In this document: one piece after another, positions 21,655 through 31,445 of the stretch
Layout: the number at the start of each line of letters is the position of its first letter
How positions within the stretch are numbered: the first letter of the stretch is position 1
Origin: Prunella strophiata
Taxonomy: Eukaryota; Chordata; Aves; Passeriformes; Prunellidae
Assembly: GCA_036583965.1 (NCBI GenBank)
Contig: JAZBQD010000030.1
Span: forward strand, 89,759,300 to 89,823,299
Direction: 5' to 3'
DNA length: 64,000 nucleotides
Notes under the pieces: generated by a model
Database searches by the model: none
Told to the model about the DNA's origin: nothing
Seen by the model: only the letters and a program-made list of their open reading frames with translations
Translations under genes and position numbers: made by a program

Positions 21655-22905
21655 CTGGGGCACTTGGGCAGAGGCTGTGCTGTTGTGGGGTGCCCTGTGC
21701 TGCTGCACACCAGCTGGGTGTGTGTGAGCTGGGTGTGATGGCGTTGTGCCTGCAACACAGACTCCAGGCGAGGTCCCCATTGCTGCAGGCAGCTTGTTCT
21801 CAGCCAGTGGTTGTGTGAAACTGGATAGCAGAAAGCAAAAAAAGCAGGAATTTTTACACTGATGGGTTGATTGAACCTTGTCCAATCAACTTGTTAAACC
21901 ATCCTTTTAAAAATGCCAATTTTATTTGAAGCTTTCTGAGCTTTTTCCACTGTAACTTATATCTGTGTCAAAGAAATCACATTCTTTTGTTTTAGAAAGC
22001 ACCTTTTCCTTTCTTAAGAAGAAAATATAAATAATTTTTAATAAATACTTGTTCTATTTGAATCACTTTGGTTGTAGCCAAGAGTTTTAGGATTCAGAAC
22101 AAATGTTCTTGTAAAGAAGTTATATAAAACATTTAGTTATGATAATTTTCAATACTGTGATATATTTATAACAACCTTAGGTACCTTGATTTTTTTCTGT
22201 GTTTGTTTTCAAGGTTGGTGTTACAAATTGTAGTAATTTAGTAGGTCTGTTTACTTTACAGGAGTGAACTGTAGAAGCAGATCAGGAGTGACCTTATGCT
22301 TATGAAACATCCTAGGAACTAAAATTAAAACCCCAATGGTGTCAAAGGAAAGAATAGTTTCTTTTCAAAAACTGATGTTAGAAAATATCTCTAGTAACCG
22401 GGATCTACTTTTTTTTTCTCTTCCTTGTTTATTTTCAGGTATTGGAGGAGGGAATGTTTCTGTATTTGTTTGCAAAAAAGCCATTATGTCAGATAATTGA
22501 AGTAACCATATATTATGTTTCACAAGTCCAAATTTAGAAAACAACAGTTATCTTTCAAACAATTGTTTTGCCTTTTGCAATAGAAAGACATTAATTTTTG
22601 AGCAGGCTAAGCAAGGAGAAGGCTCCAGTTCAGAGTGCAGGTGGTTTGCAGATCTCTCTAGCAAACAAACCCATCACAAGGCTTTGGTACTGGTATTAAC
22701 TGAAGTTACAGTTGTGTGGAATTTGTTAATTAAATTTGCTCTCAAATGAACCACATCTGTGACTTTTTTACACTTTGCCCTTACTTTGCTTGAACCCCTG
22801 GGATGCAGAGGCACCTCCCAGGCCATGCAGGCAAAGCTGCTCTGACTCATGAGGACGATGCTTCAGACCTGCAGGTCCAGACTGAGATTTGTCCTCTGGC
22901 CATGC
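21655..22905 (+). pseudogene. decayed partial duplicate of the TUBGCP3 3' end and flank
   Basis: Aligns collinearly with two blocks around the gene's end: the last intron (about 14,085-14,224) and then the 3'UTR plus downstream flank (about 15,075-16,330). Shared landmarks include the 16-base ctgcaacacagactc region, ttctcagccagtggttgtgtg, the caatcaacttgttaaaccat stretch, and agcaccttttcc. The 856 bases in between, including the final coding exon, are absent. Both sides of the gap carry GTCTCC in the parent (14219-14224 and 15075-15080), so a microhomology deletion in the copy is likely. The distal AATAAA and the Pumilio motif have been lost. It encodes nothing and is probably an old local duplication. 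Confidence 0.85.
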
Positions 22906-25789
22906 AGACACTGCTGACTGTGTAAGCAGAGCCTCCCAGTGGTTATCCTGCAGGGTGACCTGCCTTTCCCAGCTGGGATGGACACAGACCTTTCAATTGC
23001 ACTTGCTGCTGTAAGAGGAATGGAACTGTGGAGAAGAGGTAATGTTCAGGCAGTGAGACAGTCCCAGGAGGGGGTTGGACACAGGGCAAGAAAGGTGGGA
23101 ATTCAGCCCTGATGTCATTTTCTGTCTGGACAATTAGACATATCACTTTCAAGAGAAAGCCTTTTAAATCAAAAAACAAAAGGGGTAAATTACCTTCTTA
23201 GCAGGCTGCCAATACCTTGAAGAAGATCTGCTGACAAGACATCACAAATTCTGTAGTTGAGGCAAAGACATTCTTTCTCCTCCTCCCTGCTCCAATATAA
23301 TGTGCCCAGTAGTTTTCCCCAGAATAATCTGGGTTATAGAACCTGCAACTTACACTGCTGGTCTGTCTGACTGTACTACACAGTTTGTTTGGCTGTACTG
23401 CATGTCTGGCTGTACTAAATCAGTGTCATGACCAGTGTCACCAGCTCCACTGTTGTGAGGCAGGCACTGCGGTTCTTTTAAGTTTTCATTTCTGAAAAGC
23501 AGCTGTGGATTACAGGTATTTGTGATAGCTGCTTATGATTTTGGGGTACAGTAGAATTACAGAGATTCCAGTCTTTTTATCATTTGCTTTTGGTGCTGAG
23601 TTAGTGTAGGGTGTCTCATGATCAGACTGCTCTTCTGAAATCACTCAATCCATACCATTGCCCTAGGACTTCTCTCCTAGAAGTCACGGATAGTTGACTG
23701 CAGCTGTTGTTGAGATTTGTATTTTGTATGGTAATCACATTCTCTCTTTGCTTCTATTCCTGAGTTTTATCTGTTTTCTTCTGATTTTGATTATTTTCGT
23801 TTATAGGCAGTATCAGTATTAGTTAATATTCTTCCTCTATAAGAGAAAAAATATTTCAGAAAAGGACAACAGTTAGGCCCAGCAGTCTGAGAGGTGTTTT
23901 CCATCCTTTTCAACTCTATGTACTCACTGATATGAGTTAAGAGGCCAATTAAAATAAAATTACATCAAAGATCTCAGTATTGTTACCAGCTAATGCCATA
24001 CTCCAAAGTTCAGTGGTGAATCTTGTGACTGCAAGCACTTAATGGCTAATATGAACCATCTAATAAAGAATTGTGTGTGGTGGGGAGGGGATCAGCTGTT
24101 TTCTCCATCACTGAAGTAACTACTGAAGCCAACACTGACCCAACCAATATGAAATCAGAGGCTGCCACAGAGACTGTACTATGGTATTTTCATACATATC
24201 TGCAGCCTTTGTGCTCCTCCTATCTGGAGGGAATCAGGCAATCTGTATATTAGAGGGGAAGACCCCACATTGCTGATAATCCCATGGAGTGTTTGACACT
24301 GTTGTGTAATCTTGGGTAATCTGTCTTGACACTGACAGGAAGTTGTCTTTTTCACTTTGCTAGTGTCTCTGAATGAGTGAAAATCCTGCAACAGCAACAT
24401 TTTCTTGATTTCAGTAGCAACAAAGGTATCACCAAATTGTACCCCTTGCTAGCAGGCAAGTAGACTTGACTGGGTTTACCTTGTGAAATACTTACTCTGC
24501 CCAGTGAAAAGCAAGGAATATTTCAAGCAGAACGAATTTGAAAGCAGAAATAAGATTAGTAACTTTAGTGTTTCAGTTGGGATGAATTGGACTTGGAGGT
24601 GACTACATTCCACATTTACTGAATGATGTCTCTGGTGACCACTCACCTCAGATAATACAGCTGAAAACCTAAAATGAGTTGTGATATCACAGTGGGCAAT
24701 GATGGGAAGGAGGTTCCTGTCATGATGCCAGGGCTCCAGAGTTGCTAGGTTGCTGTACTGGAACTGACAATCATAAATTGACCTTTTTTTGTATGTGTTT
24801 GGGTGCTACTGCTGCTTGCTTAAGGGATCTAAATTATTGCCTTTATTTTGGACTAGGCAGAGCTAGTGGAAGCTCCTGGCAGCCCAATTCTTCCCCCTGA
24901 GCCATAGGAAGGTAGACACTGCTGATGGGCAACAGAAAGGAATTCTCCCTGTTCCAAATGCCTGGAGAACCAGTGGGTAGATCTGTCATCTCAGGCCTGT
25001 CAGGGGGAAAGAAACAGAAAGCACAGATTGCCCTTGATTCTTCTCCTTTTTACACCAGACCACTGCACTGCCAGGCATCACATGCCCATGTACATCTTAC
25101 TGCTATTTTCTTGGCTGGGAAGATCAGTTTGGAAATATTTTATCTGCACAAATTTACCTGACACCAGGGTGGGAGTGCTTTCAGAATGTAAATTATAATT
25201 TTCCTTTAAGCAATGATGCTTAAAAACACAAATCAAAAGACCAAAAATTGCTTGTGCAAAAGATGTTGCTTCTACTAGTACCCTTTTAAACAAGTGTGTA
25301 GTATTCAGTCTGCTCAGAAAACACAAATTGCTCTGAAATCCAGCCCAGATTGGAATAAATAACACAAATCCATACAGTTGCAGTAGATCACAAATCATGC
25401 TTCAATACTGCACTAAACTTTGCCTTCAAATGGACATTAAAAAAACTGTCCCTGAGGGCACTCTAGCCATCACCTGTGCCACAAACAGTGGTGTCAAAGA
25501 GTGACATCTCTCCCCCAGATGCTGATGGGTGAGGGAGGTTGTCTCTGCAGCTAAGAGACAATGTTTTAATAGGTCTGGACTTGGAATTGATTTTAGCGGA
25601 TTTTTTCAGATGTAGTAGAAAAAAGACCATTGACAAATCTTGATATATGTGTCTGACTTGAATCTGTACATCTTGAAATAAAGAAATAGTTGGAAATAAT
25701 GGAACATTTCTTTATACTTATTATTTTAACTTTGGTCTTTGGAAACCAAGACAGAAAAATATGTCTTGTTAGCAGCAGGTTTCAGTAGT
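22906..25789. other. intergenic, nothing recognised
   Basis: Unique-looking AT-moderate sequence. No coding block, RNA gene or named repeat found by eye. Confidence 0.55.
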
Positions 25790-26290
25790 CAAGAATTGCT
25801 GTAATTCCATGCTCACTAAAACTTTCCAGCTTGTCAACAAGTATTTTTTAGGAGATGCTGTCAAATGCCTTGCTAAAATCAAGGTAATGTTTTCTCCACA
25901 GTTCTCCCCTCAAGCAAGTTGTTTCATTATAGAAGGCTATCATCCAATATGGTTTGTCTTAGTCACCTTCTTGACCTACATTTGCTTGGACACACCTTCC
26001 ATGAAGGCTCAATGCACAGCTTTCCCTGGGAAGTGTGAGCTTGTCTGGTGTGTAGTTTCCCAGATCTTTCTTTGGTGGATGATCATAAATTAGATTTTCC
26101 TACTTGTCTGGCACTCTGACCCGGCATGATTTTTCAAAGGTGATAGAAAGCAGTTTTACATTGAGGTTAACCAATTTTTTCAGCTCCTTCAGCTGCATCT
26201 TATGAGGTCCCATCTCCTTTTATATATTGGGTTTGTACAGATGGTCTCTAACTCAGCTCTCCTCCACTTCTGGTAAGAATTGCATATCTA
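25790..26290 (-). mobile_element. CR1 LINE fragment, reverse-transcriptase region
   Basis: The plus strand reads like antisense CR1: a segment about a gap being 'too large, so that the product is diverged' still keeps gatgctgtcaaatgccttgc and aaaatcaaggta, the reverse of the region encoding the conserved LDFSKAFDTV-type motif. Downstream bits near 26,040-26,270 (tttcccagatctttctttgg, gaggtcccatctcc) continue the same order. Open reading is lost. It is old and 5'/3' truncated, and the boundaries are approximate. Confidence 0.8.
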
Positions 26291-26989
26291 CATTTTCTGT
26301 TCTTCCAAACCTCCTGATATATTGCTAATTGTTAAAATAAACATTCTCTGTCATTGAATTATTTTATAAAAATATAGCTTTTAATTTTAACTCTAACTTT
26401 TTCTTATTATGATTATAGTTCCCTTGTTAAAGACAGAAGACTTTCATGCCACTTGACACCATGCAGCTGCAAATAAAAATAGCTCTTTTTTTTTTCTTTC
26501 ACATAGAAGTCATTGAAATAGTTTTTGTAGACAAGTGAATCCAGGTTCTGCACCAAGAGCTTGTGATACCTGGGTAAGAACTGCTAAAAAACCACAGAGG
26601 AAAAACATTAAATAACTGTGTCAAGGTGACAGAAAAGGCAAGTGGCCTTTATTTTCTGAAGCACTGTTTCTCACTCAAGGCTGAAATTCAATAGTGAGAA
26701 CAAAGCAGCAGCCTCTGCCCTGAGTGTGTGTGAAGCTGGGATGTGTTGGGCTGATGAGGAGGGTTCAGTGCCACGGGCAGCCAGGCAGATGCTGCTGCAG
26801 GCACTGCTGGTAGCTGCAGGGATGTGCTGCCTGCTGGAAAGGCAGGACCAGCTCTGGGGCTGACACAGCTCCCAAGGAGACCAGGAAAAAGTTGTGCAGA
26901 CTTTAGGAACGCACACTGAAGCAAAATACAACCCAGCAAGAGAAGGAGGCGAGGGAAAATCACAGGCACTGATATGGCCACACGCAGCC
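26291..26989. other. intergenic, nothing recognised
   Basis: AT-rich to about 26,520, then a more GC-rich stretch (26,690-26,900). Both strands have short open frames of low-complexity composition there, with no recognisable product. Confidence 0.5.
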
Positions 26990-27478
26990 TGTTGATAGGA
27001 ATAGCTGAGGTGCCTTTACAAACAAGCTATGGGTGTGCTGGTAGATAAAGTTAGCACTGGGAGATAAAAGAAACAATGGGGAAGATTCCACTGATTGATG
27101 AATGGGGAGAGATATTTACTTTTACAAATAAACTCTAGGGTTGCTAGACATTGTAAGATGAAAGAAACAATAGGAAAGATAATCCCTAAATTCTGTAAGA
27201 ATTAAAAATTAAAAGGGAGGGTTATACATAAGAGGGAAATCTTCGGTATCAGGCGCATCGGGAAGTCTGTACCTCTCAAGTACCTCAGCCAATGGAGAAA
27301 GAGAGAGGGAAATGCGGCCGGGAAATTGGGATAAAAAGGAGGCTGCGTCCTCCAAAAATCTGAGAGACCCCAGGGGAATGTCCCATGGCCTCTCCCTTTA
27401 TTCGAATAAAGTAAAGGGACTCCTCTGTCTCCTTTTTGGGCATAAACCTCTGATCTTTGTGGATTTCTTTTCCTAACA
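26990..27478 (+). mobile_element. solo-type LTR of an avian endogenous retrovirus
   Basis: Begins TGTT..TAGGAA and ends TTCCTAACA, a short terminal inverted repeat of the TG...CA type (the left copy carries two extra bases, GA). A promoter-like order is present: CCAAT at 27289-27293, a TATA-like GATAAAAA at 27330-27337, and AATAAA at 27405-27410, in the layout of U3, R and U5. The sequence is well preserved, suggesting a fairly recent insertion. I see no gag, pol or env-like coding on either side, so it is best read as a solo LTR. The five bases next to each end do not match, so no target-site duplication is evident. The family name cannot be given without a search. Confidence 0.85.
27289..27337 (+). 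promoter_or_regulatory. LTR core promoter (CCAAT and TATA-like boxes)
   Basis: CCAAT and GATAAAAA are spaced 36 bases apart and lie about 70 bases ahead of the LTR's AATAAA. This is a normal LTR promoter layout; present activity is unknown. Confidence 0.5.
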
Positions 27479-27485
27479 CTGTGGT

Positions 27486-27716
27486 TTGCAAAGTGAGGGT
27501 GAGGCAAGCAGAGAACTTCAGTTGGCAGAACTTGTTCCCAGGGAAAATTTCCCACGATTTCACTGCAAGTTCTGCCAATACGGAAAGGAGGACTGGTCCC
27601 ATGTGAGGTTCCACAGCCACCTCACCGCACCAATGCAGAACCACGCATTACATTCAGGGAGGGTCTGCAGGCTCCTCGCTAAACCCACAACAAAGCTGAT
27701 TTTGAAACGGTTCTAA
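27486..27716 (+). other. short open frame with one C2H2-like zinc-finger pattern
   Basis: The frame opens directly after the LTR and reads, near residues 22-50, FHCKFCQYG then VRFHSHL and MQNH. The C-x2-C pair followed by clustered histidines resembles a C2H2 or BED-type finger. It has no ATG at its start, is short, and lies in a GC-rich region where open frames are common. I do not recognise a gene. It could be a transposase remnant or chance. Confidence 0.25.
27522..27578. repeat. perfect 13-bp inverted repeat with 31-base spacer
   Basis: TTGGCAGAACTTG at 27522-27534 is the exact reverse complement of CAAGTTCTGCCAA at 27566-27578. The spacer contains a nested odd palindrome, GGGAAAATTTCCC, at 27541-27553. 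As RNA this could form a hairpin; as DNA it could be a pair of half-sites. Confidence 0.85.
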
Positions 27717-27889
27717 TGATAGACAATCTGCATACCAATTGACTCATTTGCGTATACAATAGCTTGGAACAATACCAGAGAAATATGTAAAAAGTCTGCA
27801 ATGCTGTATGACAATAGCTTCCAAGTATGCTGACCTTCGGCAAACGAAACAAATGAAAATACAGCACTCTTTTGATGAGGCATTAATGA

Positions 27890-28170
27890 AGGATTAAGAG
27901 CGGATACAGCTGCATCACACGAGCGCTGCTTTCGCTCCACGCCTTCTCCGTAATTACAGCAGAAGCGCTGTGTGAGGCAGGCAGCGAGCACATGCTGTAA
28001 CTCACCCGTGTTTTACAGCACCCAGGGTGGCCGGGCGGTGTGGTGTGGTGTGGCCTGACCCCCGCTGGCCCCGCATCGCCAGCGCCCGGCGGCCGCTCCC
28101 GGAGCATCCCCGGGATGCTGCACAGGGACTCCTGGAATGCGGCCACTGCCGGAGGGAAACACGGGGCAAG
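27890..28170. promoter_or_regulatory. CpG-rich block, candidate CpG island
   Basis: More than twenty CpG dinucleotides in about 280 bases, including gcgcccggcggccgctcccg at 28080-28099. The surroundings are AT-rich and nearly CpG-free. No exon is evident next to it. SOX-type ACAAT motifs lie just upstream (27,760-27,820). It could be the promoter of an unannotated noncoding transcript, a distal enhancer, or GC-rich debris. Confidence 0.4.
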
Positions 28171-28177
28171 AGTGTGA

Positions 28178-28287
28178 AGCCTAGAGAAAAACATTGTTAA
28201 AAAGTGATCAGGAAGGACACAGAAACATGTGCAGCCTAGAGAAAAACATTATTAAAAAGTGATCAGGAAGGACACAGAAACTTGTGC
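28178..28287. repeat. 55-bp tandem duplication, two units
   Basis: Units 28178-28232 and 28233-28287 abut exactly and differ at two positions (attgtt/attatt and catgtgc/cttgtgc). This indicates a recent duplication. Confidence 0.95.
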
Positions 28288-28845
28288 AAAACTGCTTTGT
28301 CACCAGGGATGTGACATCGCGTGTAACAGCGGCAGAGAGCAGGGCTGGTGGAAGAGTTTGTAGGCTGGACCACAGCGTTTCTCTGTGCAAGACAACCTTC
28401 ATGTGTGCAACCCCCCCATTCATTTCAAGAGATCTGAGCTGCTTGAAGCAGTGCTCAAACCCTCAGTGACTACTTATGGCTTTGCTCTTACCCTGCTGTC
28501 TTCCCTGGGTGTCTGCCTCCAGAGCAGGGAGGCACACCATACATTTATGGAACATAAATTTATATAGGTGTATTTCCTTTTTAAGGTCATTACGCCAAAT
28601 AATGTGAATAATAATTTATTCAGTTGAATAAAACTGAAGTTGCCAACATACCAGGAGACTTCCTGTTTTAATGAACTGACTTTGAGTGGTTCAGTTCAGA
28701 CACAACCTGGATCTGCTTCCTGACTCTTCCTGTGACACATACCCAGGGTAACTCCCATAGAGCAACTTTTCTGGATGAAATGTTGCTCTTTCTCTTTCTC
28801 CTTTTCATTTTATTTTTTTCCTTTTGCTTGTTTGGTGGTAGTTTT
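28288..28845. other. intergenic, nothing recognised
   Basis: Ordinary sequence between the 55-bp duplication and the purine array. No coding block recognised. Confidence 0.55.
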
Positions 28846-28880
28846 ATATTTCCTTTCCTTTCCTTTTTCCTTTCTTTCCT
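28846..28880. repeat. pyrimidine tract at the edge of the purine array
   Basis: A run of TTTCC-type units about 35 bases long lies immediately before the switch to purine (GGAAGGG) units at 28881. The junction is therefore an inverted repeat able to fold back. Confidence 0.8.
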
Positions 28881-29232
28881 GAAGGAAGGGAAGGGAAGGG
28901 AAGGGGAAGGGAAGGGGGAAGGGAAGGGGGAAGGGAAGGGGAAGGGAAGGGAAGGGAAGGGAAGGAAGGGAAGGGAAGGGGAAGGGAAGGGGAAGGGAAG
29001 GGGAAGGGAAGGGGGAAGGGAAGGGAAGGGAAGGGAAGGGAAGGGAAGGGAAGGGAAGGGAAGGGGGAAGGGAAGGGAAGGGAAGGGAGGGAAGGGAAGG
29101 GAGGGAAGGGAAGGGAAGGGAAGGGAAGGGGAAGGGAAGGGGGAAGGGAAGGGAAGGGGAAGGGAAGGGAAGGGGGAAGGGAAGGGGGAAGGGAAGGGGA
29201 AGGGAAGGGAAGGGAAGGGAAGGGAAGGGGAA
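28881..29232. repeat. (GGGAA)n-type purine microsatellite
   Basis: About 350 bases of GGGAA units with GGGGAA, GGGGGAA and GGAA variants, all purine on the plus strand. G-tracts of three or more separated by AA make nearly every stretch match a G-quadruplex pattern. The long open frames here (Gly/Lys/Arg/Glu repeats, or Pro/Leu/Ser on the other strand) are products of the repeat. Confidence 0.97.
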
Positions 29233-29372
<140 letters not shown>

Positions 29373-29440
29373 AGGGGAAGATTGTAAGGGAATTTAAGGG
29401 GTTTCAATTTCCTTGCCTTTCACTTCCGTAATTTTTTTTT

Positions 29441-29545
29441 CCTGTTTCAGTTTTTATTAGTTTTTTTTTTTTTTTTTTTTTTTGTTTTTTTTTTTTTCCC
29501 TTTTTCTTTTTCTTCCTTCCTTTCCTTTTGTTCCTTCCTTTTTCT
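29441..29545. repeat. T-rich/pyrimidine low-complexity tract
   Basis: T-runs at 29461-29483 and 29485-29497, followed by TTCC-rich sequence to about 29,545. It complements the purine array upstream in composition. Confidence 0.9.
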
Positions 29546-30273
29546 CTGCAGAGGCTTATGCTCTGGTTGGGTGTCAAGTGCAAACTTTGGTAGCTTTGTG
29601 TTTCTTCTACATTTGTGGTGGAGCAAGTGTTCTTGCCATTCCCTCCACAGAGTCCTGACAAAGTTCATGGGGGTGGTATTGTTTAATTTAGTTTTATTTC
29701 CAGTGCAGGTCATTTCAGTCATCTACCTTGGAGTTTATCCAGGCTGCCAGCAATGCTGGCACAAGTGCAAATGAGTGCAGCAAAGAGGCAAGAACAAAAA
29801 AGGTGTACTTAAAGGTGTATTTCTTAAAGTTAATCTTTAGGTAGAAGAAAACTTCAGTAGCAACATCAGGAGCCATTGGAGCCACAACCACAACAATATG
29901 CTTTTGAACAGGTCTTAATACCAGTGCTTGGGACAGCAGTGTTTTACTGGACCTGTGTAGGAAATTATTTCCTGTAGGGTACAGACTTGCCCTGAGTGAG
30001 CAATTTAACCTTTCCACTGCTATTATTTAACAACCTCCTGGTGATTTTTTTTCCTGTGGAGGTTGTTAACACACATCTTATCTATGTCATTGACTACTAA
30101 TTAGTCCAAATCAAAAAACACTAGAATTTGCTGATAATGGTCAGGAACAAGAAGTGCTTCATACAGACAGATACACATTGCAGCCTTTCCTGTGCTCAAG
30201 TCCTTAACAGGTTTTTTTAACTGTCCAGTTATTATATTCACAGCCAATCTTGATGCAATTGTAGAACAGTAGT
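29546..30273. other. intergenic, nothing recognised
   Basis: Short open frames on both strands but no recognisable protein, RNA or repeat. Confidence 0.55.
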
Positions 30274-30637
30274 ATCATAGAATATCCTGAATTGTAAGGG
30301 GCCCACAAGGAGCATTGAAGTCCAGCTCCTGACCCTGCAGGGTCACAGGACACCCTAAGACTCGCACCATACACCTGAGAGCATTGTCCAAACACTTCTT
30401 CAACTCTGTCAAACTTGGTGCTGTGACCACTTCCCTGAGGAGCCCATTCCCATGCACAACCACCCTCTGGTGAAGAACCTTTTCCTGATATCCAGCCTAA
30501 AACTCCTCTGACTCAGCTTCAGGCCATTCCCCCAGGTCCTCTCCCTGGTCACCAGAGTGAATGGATCAGTTCCTGCCCCTCTGCTTCCCCTTGTGAGGAA
30601 GTTGTAGGCTGTGGTGAGGTCTCCCCTCAGCCTCCTT
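30274..30637 (-). mobile_element. CR1 LINE, 3' end fragment
   Basis: The left edge reads ATCATAGAATAT, the reverse of the CR1 3' tail (ATTCTATGAT). It continues in CR1 antisense order: ccagctcctgaccctgcagg, ttccctgaggagcccattcc, gaagaaccttttcctgatat and aggtctcccctcagcctcct. It is a 5'-truncated copy about 365 bases long, as usual for CR1. Confidence 0.93.
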
Positions 30638-31385
30638 TACATCAACTGCCTTTATATTGAAAGACAGCATAAGACTATAAAATTTTCATGAGATGAATTT
30701 TGAGGCAGTCTGTCAAGCATTTTGAAGGACAGATTTGTAACCCAGAATGATTTTGGTACACTGAAGAGATGACCTGATATTAAAAAAGGGAAAAAAAATG
30801 AATGCACAGTGCATATTACTGCATGTAAGAAAAAGAAAAAATTGATGCCCAAATGTGGAGAATTTTTCTTTCCAAGTGTCAGCACCATGGGTTACCAGGA
30901 TAATTGCCTAATCTGAACTAGTGACACAATCCTCCTTCAGAAGTATCTTAGAAGTATCAAATGTAAGGCTCTGGTAAAGTTTACAATGGAATCCTATGAC
31001 TGGCTTTGCATGCTGGATTTCAAGAAAGAGGCAAGCAAGGAAGACTGCCGTGACAGGGGTCTTGCTAGTACCTAAGAGGACAGATGATTATCCTGGCCTG
31101 GCCTGTGGAAGTTGTCAAGAAGCTTAATTTGCCATAAAAAAAAATTGTAGGCCTAATTTCAAAGCCAAAATTCCTAAAATAATTTAGCCAAGTTGATTTT
31201 CTAAGGCTGGTCTGGCAAAATGTGGTCTGAGTGACCACATTTGACAAATGACAGCTGAGTTGAGCTCTAGAGTGGCATAGGTCACTTGTCTCAAACCCTC
31301 TGCTGCTGTCACTTCATTTGTTTATGCTATGGATACACCTGAGCAAGTTCCACCTGGAAGTCCAATCTTGATCTCACAGCATTTC
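30638..31385. other. intergenic, nothing recognised
   Basis: AT-rich sequence between two CR1 fragments. No other element identified. Confidence 0.5.
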
Positions 31386-31445
31386 ATGGGAAATGGACTA
31401 AATGACTTTTTGAGGAACCCTCCAGCCCGACACTGATATTTCAGA
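31386..31445 (+). mobile_element. short CR1 3' end relic
   Basis: The plus strand keeps aaatggactaaatgactttt, then gaggaaccctccagcccgac, in the order of the sense CR1 3'UTR (ggactagatgat..ggtcccttccaaccc). It is only about 60 bases and diverged. Confidence 0.55.

Noticed and set aside
28881..29232. Possible internal telomere-like repeat
   Set aside because: The unit is GGGAA and variants, not TTAGGG.
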